A stretch of 64,000 bases of DNA from contig CAWIEX010000012.1 of NCBI GenBank assembly GCA_963835295.1, forward strand, positions 310,001 through 374,000. The letters are read 5' to 3'. The notes below the pieces were generated by a model. That model was not told where the DNA came from and made no database searches. It worked only from the letters and a program-made list of their open reading frames with translations. The stretch comes from JAOPZW01 sp963835295. Its GTDB lineage: Bacteria > Actinomycetota > Thermoleophilia > Solirubrobacterales > Solirubrobacteraceae. The translations under genes and the position numbers were made by a program. Positions 26,500 to 37,153 of the stretch are shown piece by piece. Position 1 is the first letter of the stretch. Every line of letters begins with the position of its first letter.

Positions 26500-27927
26500 A
26501 TGCGCGTGTCCACCGCCTTGCTGGGCTTGGCGCTCGAGGCTTCCCCCGACGCCGCCGCCGCCGCGTCGACCGTGGTGGACCACGTCGCGCGCGAGCAGCG
26601 GCTGCTGCCCGCGGTCTATCTCGCCGGCGGCGGGCGCCTGCGGTGCGCCGCGCTGCGCGGCTACTGGCAGGCCCGCGACGGGCTGCCGGGCCACGCCGGG
26701 ATCATGGGGCGCACGTACCGCGAGGGGACCGAGACGGTCGTCCCGGATGTCAGCGCGAGCGAGCACTACCTCGAGGCCAACCCCGGCGTGGTGGCCGAGG
26801 CGTGCTTCCCCCTGCGCGCGGGCGACCTGACCGTCGGCGTGCTCAACATCGAGTCGCGCGAGCCGCTGCGCGCCGGCGACCTCGACTATCTGCGCGAGTG
26901 CGCCCGAGCACTCGGCGCGCGCATCGACGAGATGGGCGGCCTGCCCAGCGAGTCGGGGACGCAGCGCCTGCTGCGCCACGTCGCCGAGATCGCCGCCCTG
27001 CAGGAGGCCCCTGCGGTCGCCGAGGCGCTGGTGAACGCCGCGCTGGACCTCGTCCCGCTGGGCTCGGCGCTGCTCGCGCGCACGACCGGGGCCGGCGGCG
27101 CGCTGCGCCCGGCGGTCGCGGCCGGCCCGCTGGTGGACGTCCTACGCGCCGCGCCGCTCGAGTCGATCGGCGCGTGGGTCGAAGACGGGATCTCGGTCTT
27201 CACCGTCGGCGAGCACGACGCGCCGCCCGCGGCCAACCTGGCCGAGCTGCGCGCGGCCGGGGTCGAGACGCTGGTTGCCGTCGGGCTCTTCGCCCAGGGC
27301 GAGCTGCTGGGCGCCCTCGTGCTGGCCTGCGACGAGCCGAGGGCCATCGGCACCGACGACGTCGAGCTGCTCGAGCAGCTCGCCACCCATGGTGCCGCCT
27401 GCCTGCGCACCGCCGAGGTCATGGGCTCGCTGCGCGAGCGCGCCGAGACCGACCCGCTCACCGGCCTGGGCCATCACGCGACGTTCCACGAGGCCCTGGC
27501 CAGCTCGCATCGCCGGCCGACCACCGCCGTGGTCGTGTGCGACATCGACGGCTTCAAGGCGCTCAACGACACCTACGGCCACGGCCACGGCGACCGCATC
27601 CTGTGCGGGCTCGCCGATGCCATGAGCAGCTCCCTGCGCCGCGGCGACCGTCTCTTCCGCATCGGTGGCGACGAGTTCGCCGCCCTGCTCGCCGTCGAAT
27701 CCCGGGACCAGGCGCTCGGCGCGGCCAACCGCCTGCGCGACGCCGTCCTGGAGGCGCGTCTGGGCGTCACGATCTCGGTGGGCGTCGCGGTCCCGCACGC
27801 GGGGGAGACCGACGCCGCGGTGCTGGCGCGCGCCGACCGGGCGCTCTACTCGGTCAAGGCGGCCGGGCGCGACGGCGTGGCGCTGGCCAACGACAAGCCG
27901 CTCCCATCGACGCCGGCCATCGGCTGA
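26500..27927 (+). CDS. GAF-GAF-GGDEF protein, probable diguanylate cyclase
   Basis: A 475-residue soluble signalling protein. Two GAF-like sensor domains (about 10-150 and 165-310) precede a GGDEF domain (about 318-465). The GGDEF domain has TDPLTGLGHH at its start, CDIDGFKALNDTYGHGHGD and the intact active site RIGGDEF. It should make cyclic di-GMP. No RxxD inhibitory site is seen five residues before GGDEF (the sequence there is RGDRLF, with an R-x-D-like stretch). GTG 26497 directly precedes the ATG. No EAL domain is linked. Confidence 0.88.
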   Translation: MRVSTALLGLALEASPDAAAAASTVVDHVAREQRLLPAVYLAGGGRLRCAALRGYWQARDGLPGHAGIMGRTYREGTETVVPDVSASEHYLEANPGVVAEACFPLRAGDLTVGVLNIESREPLRAGDLDYLRECARALGARIDEMGGLPSESGTQRLLRHVAEIAALQEAPAVAEALVNAALDLVPLGSALLARTTGAGGALRPAVAAGPLVDVLRAAPLESIGAWVEDGISVFTVGEHDAPPAANLAELRAAGVETLVAVGLFAQGELLGALVLACDEPRAIGTDDVELLEQLATHGAACLRTAEVMGSLRERAETDPLTGLGHHATFHEALASSHRRPTTAVVVCDIDGFKALNDTYGHGHGDRILCGLADAMSSSLRRGDRLFRIGGDEFAALLAVESRDQALGAANRLRDAVLEARLGVTISVGVAVPHAGETDAAVLARADRALYSVKAAGRDGVALANDKPLPSTPAIG

Positions 27928-27983
27928 GCGCGGCTCGGGCGGGTGGGGGGCGGTTTCGACGCCTATCCTGGGTCGCCGCACGC

Positions 27984-29786
<1,803 letters not shown>

Positions 29787-29825
29787 CGGCTCCCGCGGGC
29801 CGCCGGCGGCGCTGTCGTCGGGCCG

Positions 29826-30269
29826 CTACCCGTCGGCCAGCTGCGCGTCGACGGTGATCTCGAGGTTGCCCTTCAGCGCGCCCGAGATCGGGCAGCCGTC
29901 CGCGGCGCCCTGAGCCGCCTGCGCGAAGCCGTCGGCGTCGATGCCCGGGACGACCCCGCGCACGGTCAGGTGCGAGCTCGTGACCTTCGGGCCGTCGTCC
30001 ATCGACAGGGTGACGGTGGCGGAGACGTCGAGGCGCTCGGGCGCGTTGCCCGCCTGGGCGAGCTCGTGCGAGAGCGCCATCGAGAAGCACGAGGCGTGGG
30101 CGGCGGCGACGAGCTCCTCGGGGCTCGTCTTGCCGTCCGAGCGCTCGGTGCGCGACGCCCAGGTCACGGGCAGGTCGGAAGTGGCGCCGCTCTTGAGCGA
30201 CAGGACGCCGTTGCCGTGGGCGAGGTCGCCCTCCCACACGGTGGTCGCGGTGCGTTCTACGTTGGCCAT
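29826..30269 (-). CDS. OsmC/Ohr-family peroxidase
   Basis: A 147-residue protein with the two redox cysteines of the OsmC fold: AAHASCFSMALSHEL (about Cys61) and DGCPISGAL (about Cys126). This family reduces organic hydroperoxides using thiols. The order and GKTSPEELVAAAHASC favour the OsmC rather than Ohr branch. It is convergent with lepA and divergent from the phosphatase gene at 30312. Confidence 0.92.
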   Translation of the reverse strand: MANVERTATTVWEGDLAHGNGVLSLKSGATSDLPVTWASRTERSDGKTSPEELVAAAHASCFSMALSHELAQAGNAPERLDVSATVTLSMDDGPKVTSSHLTVRGVVPGIDADGFAQAAQGAADGCPISGALKGNLEITVDAQLADG

Positions 30270-30311
30270 GGCCGCATCCTACGTCGGGGCCCGACCCGGC
30301 ATCCTGTAGCG

Positions 30312-30794
30312 ATGCGCATCCTGTTCGTCTGCATGGGCAACATCTGCCGCTCGCCGACGGCCGAGGGCGTGATGCGCGGGCTGCTGCGGGCGGAGGGGCT
30401 CGAGGACGCCGTGGAGATCGAGAGCGCAGGCACCGGCGGTTGGCACGCGGGCGCCGCGCCCGACGCGCGGGCGGTCGCTGCCGCCCGGTCACGCGACATC
30501 GTCATCGAGGGGGAGGCGCGCCAGGTGACCGCGGAGGACTTCGAGCGCTTCGACCTCCTGCTGGCCATGGACCGCGACAACGAGCGCGAGCTGCAGGCGC
30601 GAGCGCCCGACGCGCAGGCGCGCGCCAAGGTGCGCCTGCTGCGCGAGTTCGACCCCGCCTCGGTCGCCGTCGGCGACCTCGACGTCCCCGATCCCTACTA
30701 CGGCGGCCCGCACGGCTTCGACCGCGTCCTCGACCAGGTCGTGGCGGCCTGCCGGGGGCTGCTCGACGAGGTCCGCTCCGCGGGCGCGGCGTGA
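30312..30794 (+). CDS. Low-molecular-weight protein-tyrosine phosphatase
   Basis: A 160-residue phosphatase. The P-loop CMGNICRSP has Cys7 as nucleophile and Arg13, and the general-acid loop is VPDPYYGG near 122-129. Unlike arsC at the left of the window it lacks the extra cysteines, so it is a true phosphatase. It is coupled to the next gene by a GTGA overlap. Confidence 0.92.
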   Translation: MRILFVCMGNICRSPTAEGVMRGLLRAEGLEDAVEIESAGTGGWHAGAAPDARAVAAARSRDIVIEGEARQVTAEDFERFDLLLAMDRDNERELQARAPDAQARAKVRLLREFDPASVAVGDLDVPDPYYGGPHGFDRVLDQVVAACRGLLDEVRSAGAA

Positions 30795-31741
30795 CGGTCC
30801 CGCCGGCGCTGGCCGCCGCGGTCGCGCGCGCCGCCGGAGTCGAGGTGACCGGCGGCTCGCGGGCGTCGGGCGGCTCCATCAACGAGGCGTGGGCGCTCGA
30901 GCTGGCCGGCGGCGGCCGCGCCTTCGTCAAGACGCGGCCCGACGCCGCGCCCGGCGAGTACGCGACCGAGGCCGCGGGGCTGCGCTGGCTGGCGCAGGCC
31001 GACGCGGTCGCGCTCCCCGCCGTGCTGGCGGTGGGCGAGGGCGACGGGCCGCGCTTCCTAGCGCTCGAGTGGGTCGACGCGGGCCGCCTGGACGCGGCCG
31101 GTGAGGAGGAGCTCGGGCGCGGCCTGGCGACGCTGCACGCCGCGGGAGCGGCGGACTTCGGCGCGCCGCCCCCGGGCGCGCCGCCCCCGGGCGCGCCGCC
31201 CCCGGGCGCGCCGCCCCCGGGCGCGCCGACGGCGGACGCGCCGCGCGCGCCGCTGCGCATCGGGGAGCTGTCGCTGCCCAACGACCCGACTTCCGACTGG
31301 CCGACGTTCTATGCGCGGCGCCGCCTGGAGCCGCTGGTGGCGGTGTGCCGCGAGCGCCGGACGCTGAGCGCATCCGGCGCGCGCGCCGTCGAGCGCGTGT
31401 GCGAGCGGATCGGCGAGCTCGCCGGGCCGGCCGAGCCGCCCGCGCGCCTGCACGGTGACCTGTGGGGCGGCAACGTCCTGGCCGGCGCCGACGGGCGGGC
31501 GCGGCTGATCGACCCCGCCGCCTACGGCGGCCACCGCGAGGTCGACCTGGCCATGCTGCGGCTCTTCGGCGCGCCGTCGGAGCGGGTCTTCGCCGCCTAC
31601 GACGAGGCCGCGCCGCTCGCCGACGGCCATCGCGAGCGCGTCGAGCTCTGGCAGCTGTTCCCGCTGCTCGTGCACGCCGCGCTGTTCGGCGGCTCCTACG
31701 GCGCGTCCGTCGAGCGCGCGGCCGTGCGCTACGTCACGTGA
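30791..31741 (+). CDS. Fructosamine-kinase-like protein with GAPPP repeat insert
   Basis: A 316-residue kinase-fold protein of the fructosamine/ketosamine-3-kinase family, which phosphorylates glycated protein lysines. Motifs are GGSINEAWALEL for the nucleotide loop, FVKTRPD with the ATP-binding Lys, FLALEWVD for the hinge, RLHGDLWGGNVL for the catalytic loop and LIDPAAYGGHREVDLAML for the DFG-like loop. Between the hinge and the rest lies a 23-residue Gly-Ala-Pro-Pro-Pro repeat that the family lacks. GTG start overlaps the phosphatase stop. Confidence 0.85.
   Translation: MTVPPALAAAVARAAGVEVTGGSRASGGSINEAWALELAGGGRAFVKTRPDAAPGEYATEAAGLRWLAQADAVALPAVLAVGEGDGPRFLALEWVDAGRLDAAGEEELGRGLATLHAAGAADFGAPPPGAPPPGAPPPGAPPPGAPTADAPRAPLRIGELSLPNDPTSDWPTFYARRRLEPLVAVCRERRTLSASGARAVERVCERIGELAGPAEPPARLHGDLWGGNVLAGADGRARLIDPAAYGGHREVDLAMLRLFGAPSERVFAAYDEAAPLADGHRERVELWQLFPLLVHAALFGGSYGASVERAAVRYVT
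31161..31229 (+). repeat. 15-base tandem repeat coding for GAPPP
   Basis: About four and a half copies of GGGCGCGCCGCCCCC lie head to tail inside the kinase-like gene. Copies are identical, the frame is kept, and the unit is five codons, so length changes would stay in frame. Confidence 0.9.
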
Positions 31742-31773
31742 CGGCGGTGCGATCGTCGTCACAATCGGTGCAT

Positions 31774-32556
31774 ATGGACCTGGGGCTCGAAGGCAAGCTG
31801 TGCGTGGTGACCGGCGCGAGCCGCGGCATCGGCTTCGAGGTGGGGCGCAGCCTGTGCGCCGAGGGAGCGCAGGTGCTCTTCGTCGGCCGCGACGCGGACG
31901 CGCTCGTGCAGGCGGCGGACGGCTGCGGCGGCGAGTACCTGGCCGGCGACGTCACCGACCCTGAGATCGCGGAGCGGATCGTCGCCACCTGCGCCGAGCA
32001 GATGGGCGGCATCGACGTGCTCGTCAACAACGCCGGCACGAGCTTCGCGCGCGGCCTCGACGACCTCAGCGACGAGGAGTGGCAGGGCCAGTGGGAGCTG
32101 CATGTGATGGCGCCCATGCGGCTCATGCGCGCGGCCGCTCCGCGGATGGCGCAGCGCGGCGGCGGGCGGATCGTCAACGTCTGCTCGAGCGCCGGCAAGC
32201 GCCCCTCGCTGACCAACCCCGCGTACTCCGTGACGAAGGCCGCGCAGCTCTCGCTCTCGCGGGTCTTCGCGGACTCCTACGCCTCCGACAACGTCCTCGT
32301 CAACGCGGTGGCGCCAGGCGCCGTGGCCTCGGAGCTGTGGACCGGCGCCGGCGGCCTGGCCGAGCAGATCGCCGCGGCGCGCGGCGGCACGCGCGACGAC
32401 GCGCTCGCGGCGCAGGCGGGCAAGATCCCGCTCGGCCGCCTGGCCGAGCCGCGCGAGATCGCCGACGTGGTCGTCTTCCTGTGCAGCGAGCGCGCGAGCA
32501 ACGTGACCGGCGCGGCGTGGTCGGCCGACGGCGGCACGGTGCCGATCGTCATCTGA
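31774..32556 (+). CDS. Short-chain dehydrogenase/reductase
   Basis: A 260-residue classical SDR. NAD(P) motif TGASRGIG (14-21), NNAGTS in the middle, catalytic Ser in VCSSAGKRPS and YSVTK as the active-site Tyr-x-x-x-Lys. The loop VAPGAVASELW and C-terminal SADGGTVPI fit the fold. Arg rather than Asp after the motif is not decisive for cofactor. The substrate is unknown. It follows the kinase-like gene by 32 bases, and ATG 31774 opens the fold. Confidence 0.9.
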   Translation: MDLGLEGKLCVVTGASRGIGFEVGRSLCAEGAQVLFVGRDADALVQAADGCGGEYLAGDVTDPEIAERIVATCAEQMGGIDVLVNNAGTSFARGLDDLSDEEWQGQWELHVMAPMRLMRAAAPRMAQRGGGRIVNVCSSAGKRPSLTNPAYSVTKAAQLSLSRVFADSYASDNVLVNAVAPGAVASELWTGAGGLAEQIAAARGGTRDDALAAQAGKIPLGRLAEPREIADVVVFLCSERASNVTGAAWSADGGTVPIVI

Positions 32557-32851
32557 CGCGAAGGCTCTCGCCAGACAGCCGGCGCTTGCGCTCGGCCGTG
32601 TAGTCCCACCACGGTCGTGCCGGCCCGCCGTCGGCCTGCTCCACGGCCGACATGACCGTGTCGAGCAGGCACGGGTCGAGCCGGCGACCGCTCGCGGCGC
32701 ACATCTCCTCGTAGATCTCGATGGCATCGCGGCCAGCGAGCTGGCTGGTCTGCGTGATGCCCGCCCGCTCGAGGTAGCGCGCGACGGCGGGGCCGACGTT
32801 GGCCAGCTCGAGCAGGGACGAGCTGGAGGCGGTGTCGATGTCCGAGCTCAT
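32549..32851 (-). CDS. Helix-hairpin-helix protein (pathogenicity-locus Cdd1 family)
   Basis: A 100-residue protein. LLELANVGPAVARYLERAGITQTSQLAG is the helix-hairpin-helix of the small Cdd1-like family. It is followed by IYEEMCAASGRRLDPCLLDTVMSAV and a conserved WWDYTAERK end. Likely DNA-binding or structural. The biological role of the family is not established. It is convergent with the SDR gene, overlapping by 8 bases. Confidence 0.8.
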   Translation of the reverse strand: MSSDIDTASSSSLLELANVGPAVARYLERAGITQTSQLAGRDAIEIYEEMCAASGRRLDPCLLDTVMSAVEQADGGPARPWWDYTAERKRRLSGESLRVR

Positions 32852-32906
32852 GGCTGCATGGCACCACGCGCGTGACCATCGGTCTTGTCGGTTTCGGACG
32901 TCGCGC

Positions 32907-34295
32907 TCAGCGCAGCGCCCTGGCCAGCCGGCGCACGCCCTCGTCGAGCGCGTCGGGCGCCGCGGCGGCGAAGGTCAGGCGCAGGAACGGCCCCGGGGCG
33001 TCGGCCGGGAACCACGGTCGGCCGGGGAAGACGACGACGCCCTCGGCCGCCGCGGCGTTGGCGAGCGCGACGTCGTCGGTGCCCTCGGGGAGCGCCACCC
33101 ACAGGTGCAGGCCGCCGCGGGGGAGCGTGGTCGGGGCGAGCGCGGGCAGGTGGCGCCGCAGCGCCGCCGCGAGCGCGTCGCGGCGCGTGCGCAGCTCGGC
33201 GCGCAGGCGGCGGCAGTGCCGGCGCCAGGCCGGCGCGAAGACGAACTCGAGCGCGGCCTCCTGCAGCGGTCCCGAGACGAAGAAGTCCCCGACGATCCGC
33301 GCTGCGCGCAGGCGCGCTCCGGCCGCGCCCCGGGCACCGATGCCGGCCACCCGCAGCCCGGGGGCGGCCGACTTGGTCAGCGAGCGCACGTAGACGACGT
33401 GGCCGTCGGGATCGTCGGCGGCCAGCGGCGGCGGCGGGTCGGCCTCCGTGCTCAGGTCGCGCGCCCAGTCGTCCTCGAGCAGGAACGCGCCTGCGGCGGC
33501 GACGGCGTCGAGGACGGGGGCGCGGCGGTCGGCCGCCAGCACGGAGCCGTGGGGGTTGGCGTAGAGCGGCTGGCAGTAGACCAGGCGCGCCCGGGTGCGG
33601 GCGAACGCCTCGGCGAGCAGGTCGGGGCGCACGCCGTCGGCATCGCTGGGGACGGGGACCACGCGCAGCCCGGCGGCGCGGGCCGCGACGATGGCGCCCA
33701 GGTAGGTGGGCGCCTCGACCAGGACGGGGTCGCCGGGCGCCGCCAGGGCGCGGAACGCGGTCGCCAGCGCGGGCTGGCCGCCCGAGCAGACGACCACGTC
33801 GTGCGCGCGCAGGCTCCCGCCCGCCTCGCGGGCGAACCACCCGCGCAGCTCCTCGCGCCCTTCGACCGCGCCGCGCTCCCAGGCGCCGGGGCGGCGCGCC
33901 GCGCGGGCCAGCGCGGCGCCGACCAGCGCGAGCGGCTGCAGGTCGAGCGACAGATACCCGCTGGAGAGCGGGATCGCGCCCGGTGGGGGGACGGCCAGCA
34001 GCTCGTGGAGGGCGTCGGCCTCGACGGCCCCGGCCCCGAGGGCCACGGCCTGCCACGAGAGGTCGGGCGCAGGCTGCGCCTGTGGACGCGGCGCCACGAA
34101 GGTGCCGCGCCCGGGGCGAGGCTCCACCAGGCCTTCGGCGGCGAGCGTGGCGACCGCGCGCTGCACGGTGACCGGCGAGGCGCGGTGGCGGCCCATGAGC
34201 TCGCGCACGGAGGGCAGGCGCTCGCCCGGCGAGCGAGCGGCCGCCGTCGCCCGCAGATCTCGGATGACACGGGCCCCTGCGTTATCGTTCTGCAT
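32907..34295 (-). CDS. MocR-type regulator (GntR + aminotransferase-like)
   Basis: A 462-residue GntR-family regulator. The N-terminal winged helix (about 5-75: GERLPSVRELMGRHRASPVTVQRAVATLAAEGLVE) is joined to a PLP-dependent aminotransferase-like domain (about 115-460). PLP-site features are SGGQPALATAF, QPLYANPHGSVL and the Schiff-base lysine in SLTKSAAPGLRVAGIG. The ATG shares its bases with the divergent EamA start. MocR regulators often control the divergent transporter or PLP-related gene. Confidence 0.88.
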   Translation of the reverse strand: MQNDNAGARVIRDLRATAAARSPGERLPSVRELMGRHRASPVTVQRAVATLAAEGLVEPRPGRGTFVAPRPQAQPAPDLSWQAVALGAGAVEADALHELLAVPPPGAIPLSSGYLSLDLQPLALVGAALARAARRPGAWERGAVEGREELRGWFAREAGGSLRAHDVVVCSGGQPALATAFRALAAPGDPVLVEAPTYLGAIVAARAAGLRVVPVPSDADGVRPDLLAEAFARTRARLVYCQPLYANPHGSVLAADRRAPVLDAVAAAGAFLLEDDWARDLSTEADPPPPLAADDPDGHVVYVRSLTKSAAPGLRVAGIGARGAAGARLRAARIVGDFFVSGPLQEAALEFVFAPAWRRHCRRLRAELRTRRDALAAALRRHLPALAPTTLPRGGLHLWVALPEGTDDVALANAAAAEGVVVFPGRPWFPADAPGPFLRLTFAAAAPDALDEGVRRLARALR

Positions 34296-34311
34296 GAGGA
34301 ACGTAGATAAC
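34281..34311. promoter_or_regulatory. Dyad overlapping both divergent start codons
   Basis: Arms GTTATC/GATAAC and inner arms CGTTC/GAACG surround CATG, where the two ATGs overlap head to head. A regulator bound here would block initiation or transcription of both genes. Likely the MocR-type operator (inference). Confidence 0.5.
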
Positions 34312-35265
34312 GCTACCGTGGCGGTGCCGGTAACGGCAAACGAGCCGCGGGCGGTCGCGCCGGGCGAAGCAACGCGCGAAGCGGGCGCGCCGGCGCGGAG
34401 GCTCGGGCAAGCCCTGCCGCCCGGCCTCGCGCTCGGCAGCCTCGGGATCGTCGGCTTCTCGTTCTCGCTGCCGGCCACCCGCCTCGCCGTGGCCGACTTC
34501 GATCCCTGGCTCGTCGCCTTTGGGCGCGCGACGGTCGCCGCGGCGCTGGCGGCCGCCTACCTGATGGCCACGCGCGCGCCGCGCCCGACGCGCGAGCAGG
34601 CGCGCTCGCTGGCCATCGTGGGCGCCGGCGTGGTCGTCGGCTTCCCGCTGATGACCTCGCTCGCCCTCGAGGTCCAGACCGCCGCCCATGGCGCCGTGGT
34701 CATCGCGATCCTGCCCGCGGCGACAGCGGTCGCCGCCGTGAGGCGAGCCCACGAGCACCCGAGTCGAGCCTTCTGGCTCGCGGCGGGCGCCGGCCTGGTC
34801 GCCGTGCTCGCCTTCGTGCTCACGCAGGGCGTGGCCGGCCTCCAGGCCGGGGACGCCTTCCTGCTCGCCGGCGTCGTGTTGTGCGCGATCGGCTACGCGG
34901 AGGGTGGCGCGCTCAGCCGCACGCTCGGCGGCCCGACGACGATCTGCTGGGCGCTCGTGCTCGCGGCGCCGCTCACCGCCTCGGTGACGGGGCTGACGAT
35001 CGCCCTCACCGGCCTGCACGGCGGGGCCACCGCCTGGCTGGGCTTCGCCTACGTCGCCGTCGTCTCGATGTTCCTGGGCTTCTTCGCCTGGTACGCGGGT
35101 CTGGCGCGCGGCGGGGTGGCGCGCATCGGCCAGGTCCAGTTGGCCCAGCCGGTGCTGACCCTCGGCTGGTCGGCCGTGCTGCTCGGAGAGCACGTGGGCG
35201 CGGCGACCCTACTCACCGCGTTGGCGGTGCTGGCCTGTGTGGCCGCGACGCAGCGCGCCCGGTGA
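34294..35265 (+). CDS. EamA/DMT-family transporter
   Basis: A membrane protein of about 323 residues with two EamA repeats and about ten TM segments (for example LPATRLAVADFDPWLVAFGRA in the first, and GQVQLAQPVLTLGWSAVLLGE at the end of the second). The last part is the family's signature. It probably exports an amino acid or metabolite. The first ATG overlaps the divergent regulator. GTG 34318 or 34324 are alternatives, and none has a clear ribosome-binding site, so the message may be leaderless. Confidence 0.85.
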   Translation: MRNVDNATVAVPVTANEPRAVAPGEATREAGAPARRLGQALPPGLALGSLGIVGFSFSLPATRLAVADFDPWLVAFGRATVAAALAAAYLMATRAPRPTREQARSLAIVGAGVVVGFPLMTSLALEVQTAAHGAVVIAILPAATAVAAVRRAHEHPSRAFWLAAGAGLVAVLAFVLTQGVAGLQAGDAFLLAGVVLCAIGYAEGGALSRTLGGPTTICWALVLAAPLTASVTGLTIALTGLHGGATAWLGFAYVAVVSMFLGFFAWYAGLARGGVARIGQVQLAQPVLTLGWSAVLLGEHVGAATLLTALAVLACVAATQRAR

Positions 35266-35281
35266 CTAACCTCCCGGCCGC

Positions 35282-35722
35282 ATGCCCGTCAACACCAACG
35301 CCATCGGCAAGACCTTCGCGCCCCTGACCTACGCCGTCGGGCGCGAGAAGATCCGCGAGTACGCCTTCGCGGTGGGCGAGACCAACCCGGTCCACCTCGA
35401 GGTCGAGGCGGCGCGCGCCCTCGGCTACCGCGACGTCGTCGCGCCGCCGATGTTCGCCGCTGTCTACAGCTCGCCCGCCATCGGCCCCGCGCTCTTCGAC
35501 CCGGAGATCGGGATCAACTTCGCCCTGATGGTCCACGGCGGGCAGGAGTTCAAGTGGGGCCCGCTGGTCGTCGCCGGCGACGAGATCGACACGACGGTGA
35601 CGGTGAAGGACATCTCCGAGCGCAGCGGCACCGGCTTCTACGTCTTCGAGACCCTGTCCACCAACCAGGACGGCGACACGGTGTGCGTCGGCACCTGGAC
35701 CAACATCGTGCGAGGTGGGTGA
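35282..35722 (+). CDS. FAS1-like dehydratase (MaoC/HadA type)
   Basis: A 146-residue hot-dog-fold protein beginning IGKTFAPLTYAVGREKIREYAFAVGETNPVH, the entry of HadA/MaoC-type dehydratases. LVVHGGQEFKWGPL-type sequence (LMVHGGQEFKWGPL) follows. Paired with the next gene, it resembles the two-subunit beta-hydroxyacyl dehydratases where this half stabilises the dimer. Acyl substrate unknown. Confidence 0.85.
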   Translation: MPVNTNAIGKTFAPLTYAVGREKIREYAFAVGETNPVHLEVEAARALGYRDVVAPPMFAAVYSSPAIGPALFDPEIGINFALMVHGGQEFKWGPLVVAGDEIDTTVTVKDISERSGTGFYVFETLSTNQDGDTVCVGTWTNIVRGG

Positions 35723-35725
35723 GGC

Positions 35726-36109
35726 ATGCAGCCCGGCGACGAGATCCCCGAGCTGAAGGTCACGCCCGACAAGTACCTGACCGTGCGCTACGCGGGGGCC
35801 TCGGGTGACTTCAACCCGATCCACATCGACGAGGACTTCGCCAAGCAGGTCGGCCTACCCGGCAAGATCCTGCACGGGTTGTGGACGATGGCCCAGGTCG
35901 CCCGCGCGCAGACCGAGGCCGGCGGCGGCCCGCACAGCCTGCGCCGGCTGGAGGTCCAGTTCCGCGGCATGGGCCTGCCCGAGCACGAGCTGACGGTGAC
36001 CGGCAAGGTCCACGAGGTCCGCGACGGCGTGGCCGTGGTGCACACCGTCGCCGAGCAGGACGGCAAGGCGATCATCCGCAACGCCGAAGCCGAGATCGCG
36101 GTCGAGTAG
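35726..36109 (+). CDS. MaoC-family hydratase/dehydratase (HadB type)
   Basis: A 127-residue catalytic half with the MaoC hydratase 2 motif GDFNPIHIDEDFAKQVGLPGKILHG holding the Asp-His pair (about Asp29 and His34). ATG lies 3 bases past the previous stop with GTGAGG ahead. The two proteins probably form a heterodimer acting on 3-hydroxyacyl thioesters. It sits directly upstream of hrcA, as in several related genomes. Confidence 0.88.
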   Translation: MQPGDEIPELKVTPDKYLTVRYAGASGDFNPIHIDEDFAKQVGLPGKILHGLWTMAQVARAQTEAGGGPHSLRRLEVQFRGMGLPEHELTVTGKVHEVRDGVAVVHTVAEQDGKAIIRNAEAEIAVE

Positions 36110-36127
36110 CTCCGACCTACAATCGGT

Positions 36128-37153
36128 GTGGTGCTCACGCCGCGCCAAGAGCTGATTCTGCGCAAGTTGGTCGAGGCCCACACCGCGACCGGAGAGCCCG
36201 TGGGCTCGAAGACGCTGGCCGCCGACCCCGATCTCGACTGCGGCCCGTCGACCATCCGCAACGAGCTCGCCATGCTCGAGGAGCACGGCTTCCTGGCGCA
36301 CCCGCACACCAGCGCTGGACGCGTGCCGACCGATGCCGGGCATCGCTTCTACGTCGATCGCCTGCTGCACAGCCACGACGTCATCCCCCGCGATCGCGCC
36401 CTCGACCTGCAGCTCGTGCGCCGCGAGGTCGACGAGGCGATGCGCATGACGACCGAGACGCTCTCCCAGGTCACCAACCTGCTGGCCATCGTCTCCGCGC
36501 CGCCCATCGACACCGCCACCATCCGCCACGTCGAGGTCCTGCTCCTGCAGCCGCAGGTCCTCATGGTCGTCGTCATCACCTCGACCGGCGGGGTGACCAA
36601 GAAGGTGCTGCCCTTCGAGAAGCCGGTCGACGCGGGGCTGGCCGCCTGGGCCGGCGCCTATCTCAACGAGCGCCTGGAAGGCGTCAGCCTGGGCGCGCGC
36701 ACGCTGCACTCGAAGCTCAACGACCGCTCGCTGGGGGCCAGCGAGCGCGGCTTCCTCGAGCGCCTGGCGCCCGCCTTCACCGAGCTGGCCGACACCGCCG
36801 AGGACAGCCTCTACGTGGGCGGCGCGGCGCGACTGCTGTCCGAGCACCGCTTCCAGGACCTGACCGAGATCAACGAGCTGATGGGCATCCTCGAGCGCCG
36901 CGTCGCGCTGCTCAACGTCCTGCGCGCCGCCCTCGGCCACCGCGACGTCCTGGTGCGCATCGGCCACGAGAACGAGCTGCCGGCGCTGCACTCGCTGGCC
37001 TTCGTCGCCTCGGGCTACGGGCTGCCCGCGCGCCACCTGGGCACCGTCTCGGTCCTCGGGCCGGTGCGCATGGACTACGCGGCCGCGATCCGCACCGTGC
37101 GCGAGGCCGCCCACCAGCTCTCGCGCTTCATCGAGGACATCTACGAAGGCTGA
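36128..37153 (+). CDS. hrcA: Heat-inducible transcription repressor HrcA
   Basis: A 341-residue repressor. The N-terminal winged helix (TPRQELILRKLVEAHTATGEPVGSKTLA and STIRNELAMLEEHGFLAHPHTSAGRVPT) is followed by the GAF-like effector domain. Late hallmarks are HRFQDLTEINELMGILE and LGTVSVLGPVRMDYAAAI. It represses heat-shock genes through CIRCE sites. I saw no CIRCE element upstream of this gene or dnaJ. The stop overlaps the dnaJ start. Confidence 0.95.
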   Translation: MVLTPRQELILRKLVEAHTATGEPVGSKTLAADPDLDCGPSTIRNELAMLEEHGFLAHPHTSAGRVPTDAGHRFYVDRLLHSHDVIPRDRALDLQLVRREVDEAMRMTTETLSQVTNLLAIVSAPPIDTATIRHVEVLLLQPQVLMVVVITSTGGVTKKVLPFEKPVDAGLAAWAGAYLNERLEGVSLGARTLHSKLNDRSLGASERGFLERLAPAFTELADTAEDSLYVGGAARLLSEHRFQDLTEINELMGILERRVALLNVLRAALGHRDVLVRIGHENELPALHSLAFVASGYGLPARHLGTVSVLGPVRMDYAAAIRTVREAAHQLSRFIEDIYEG

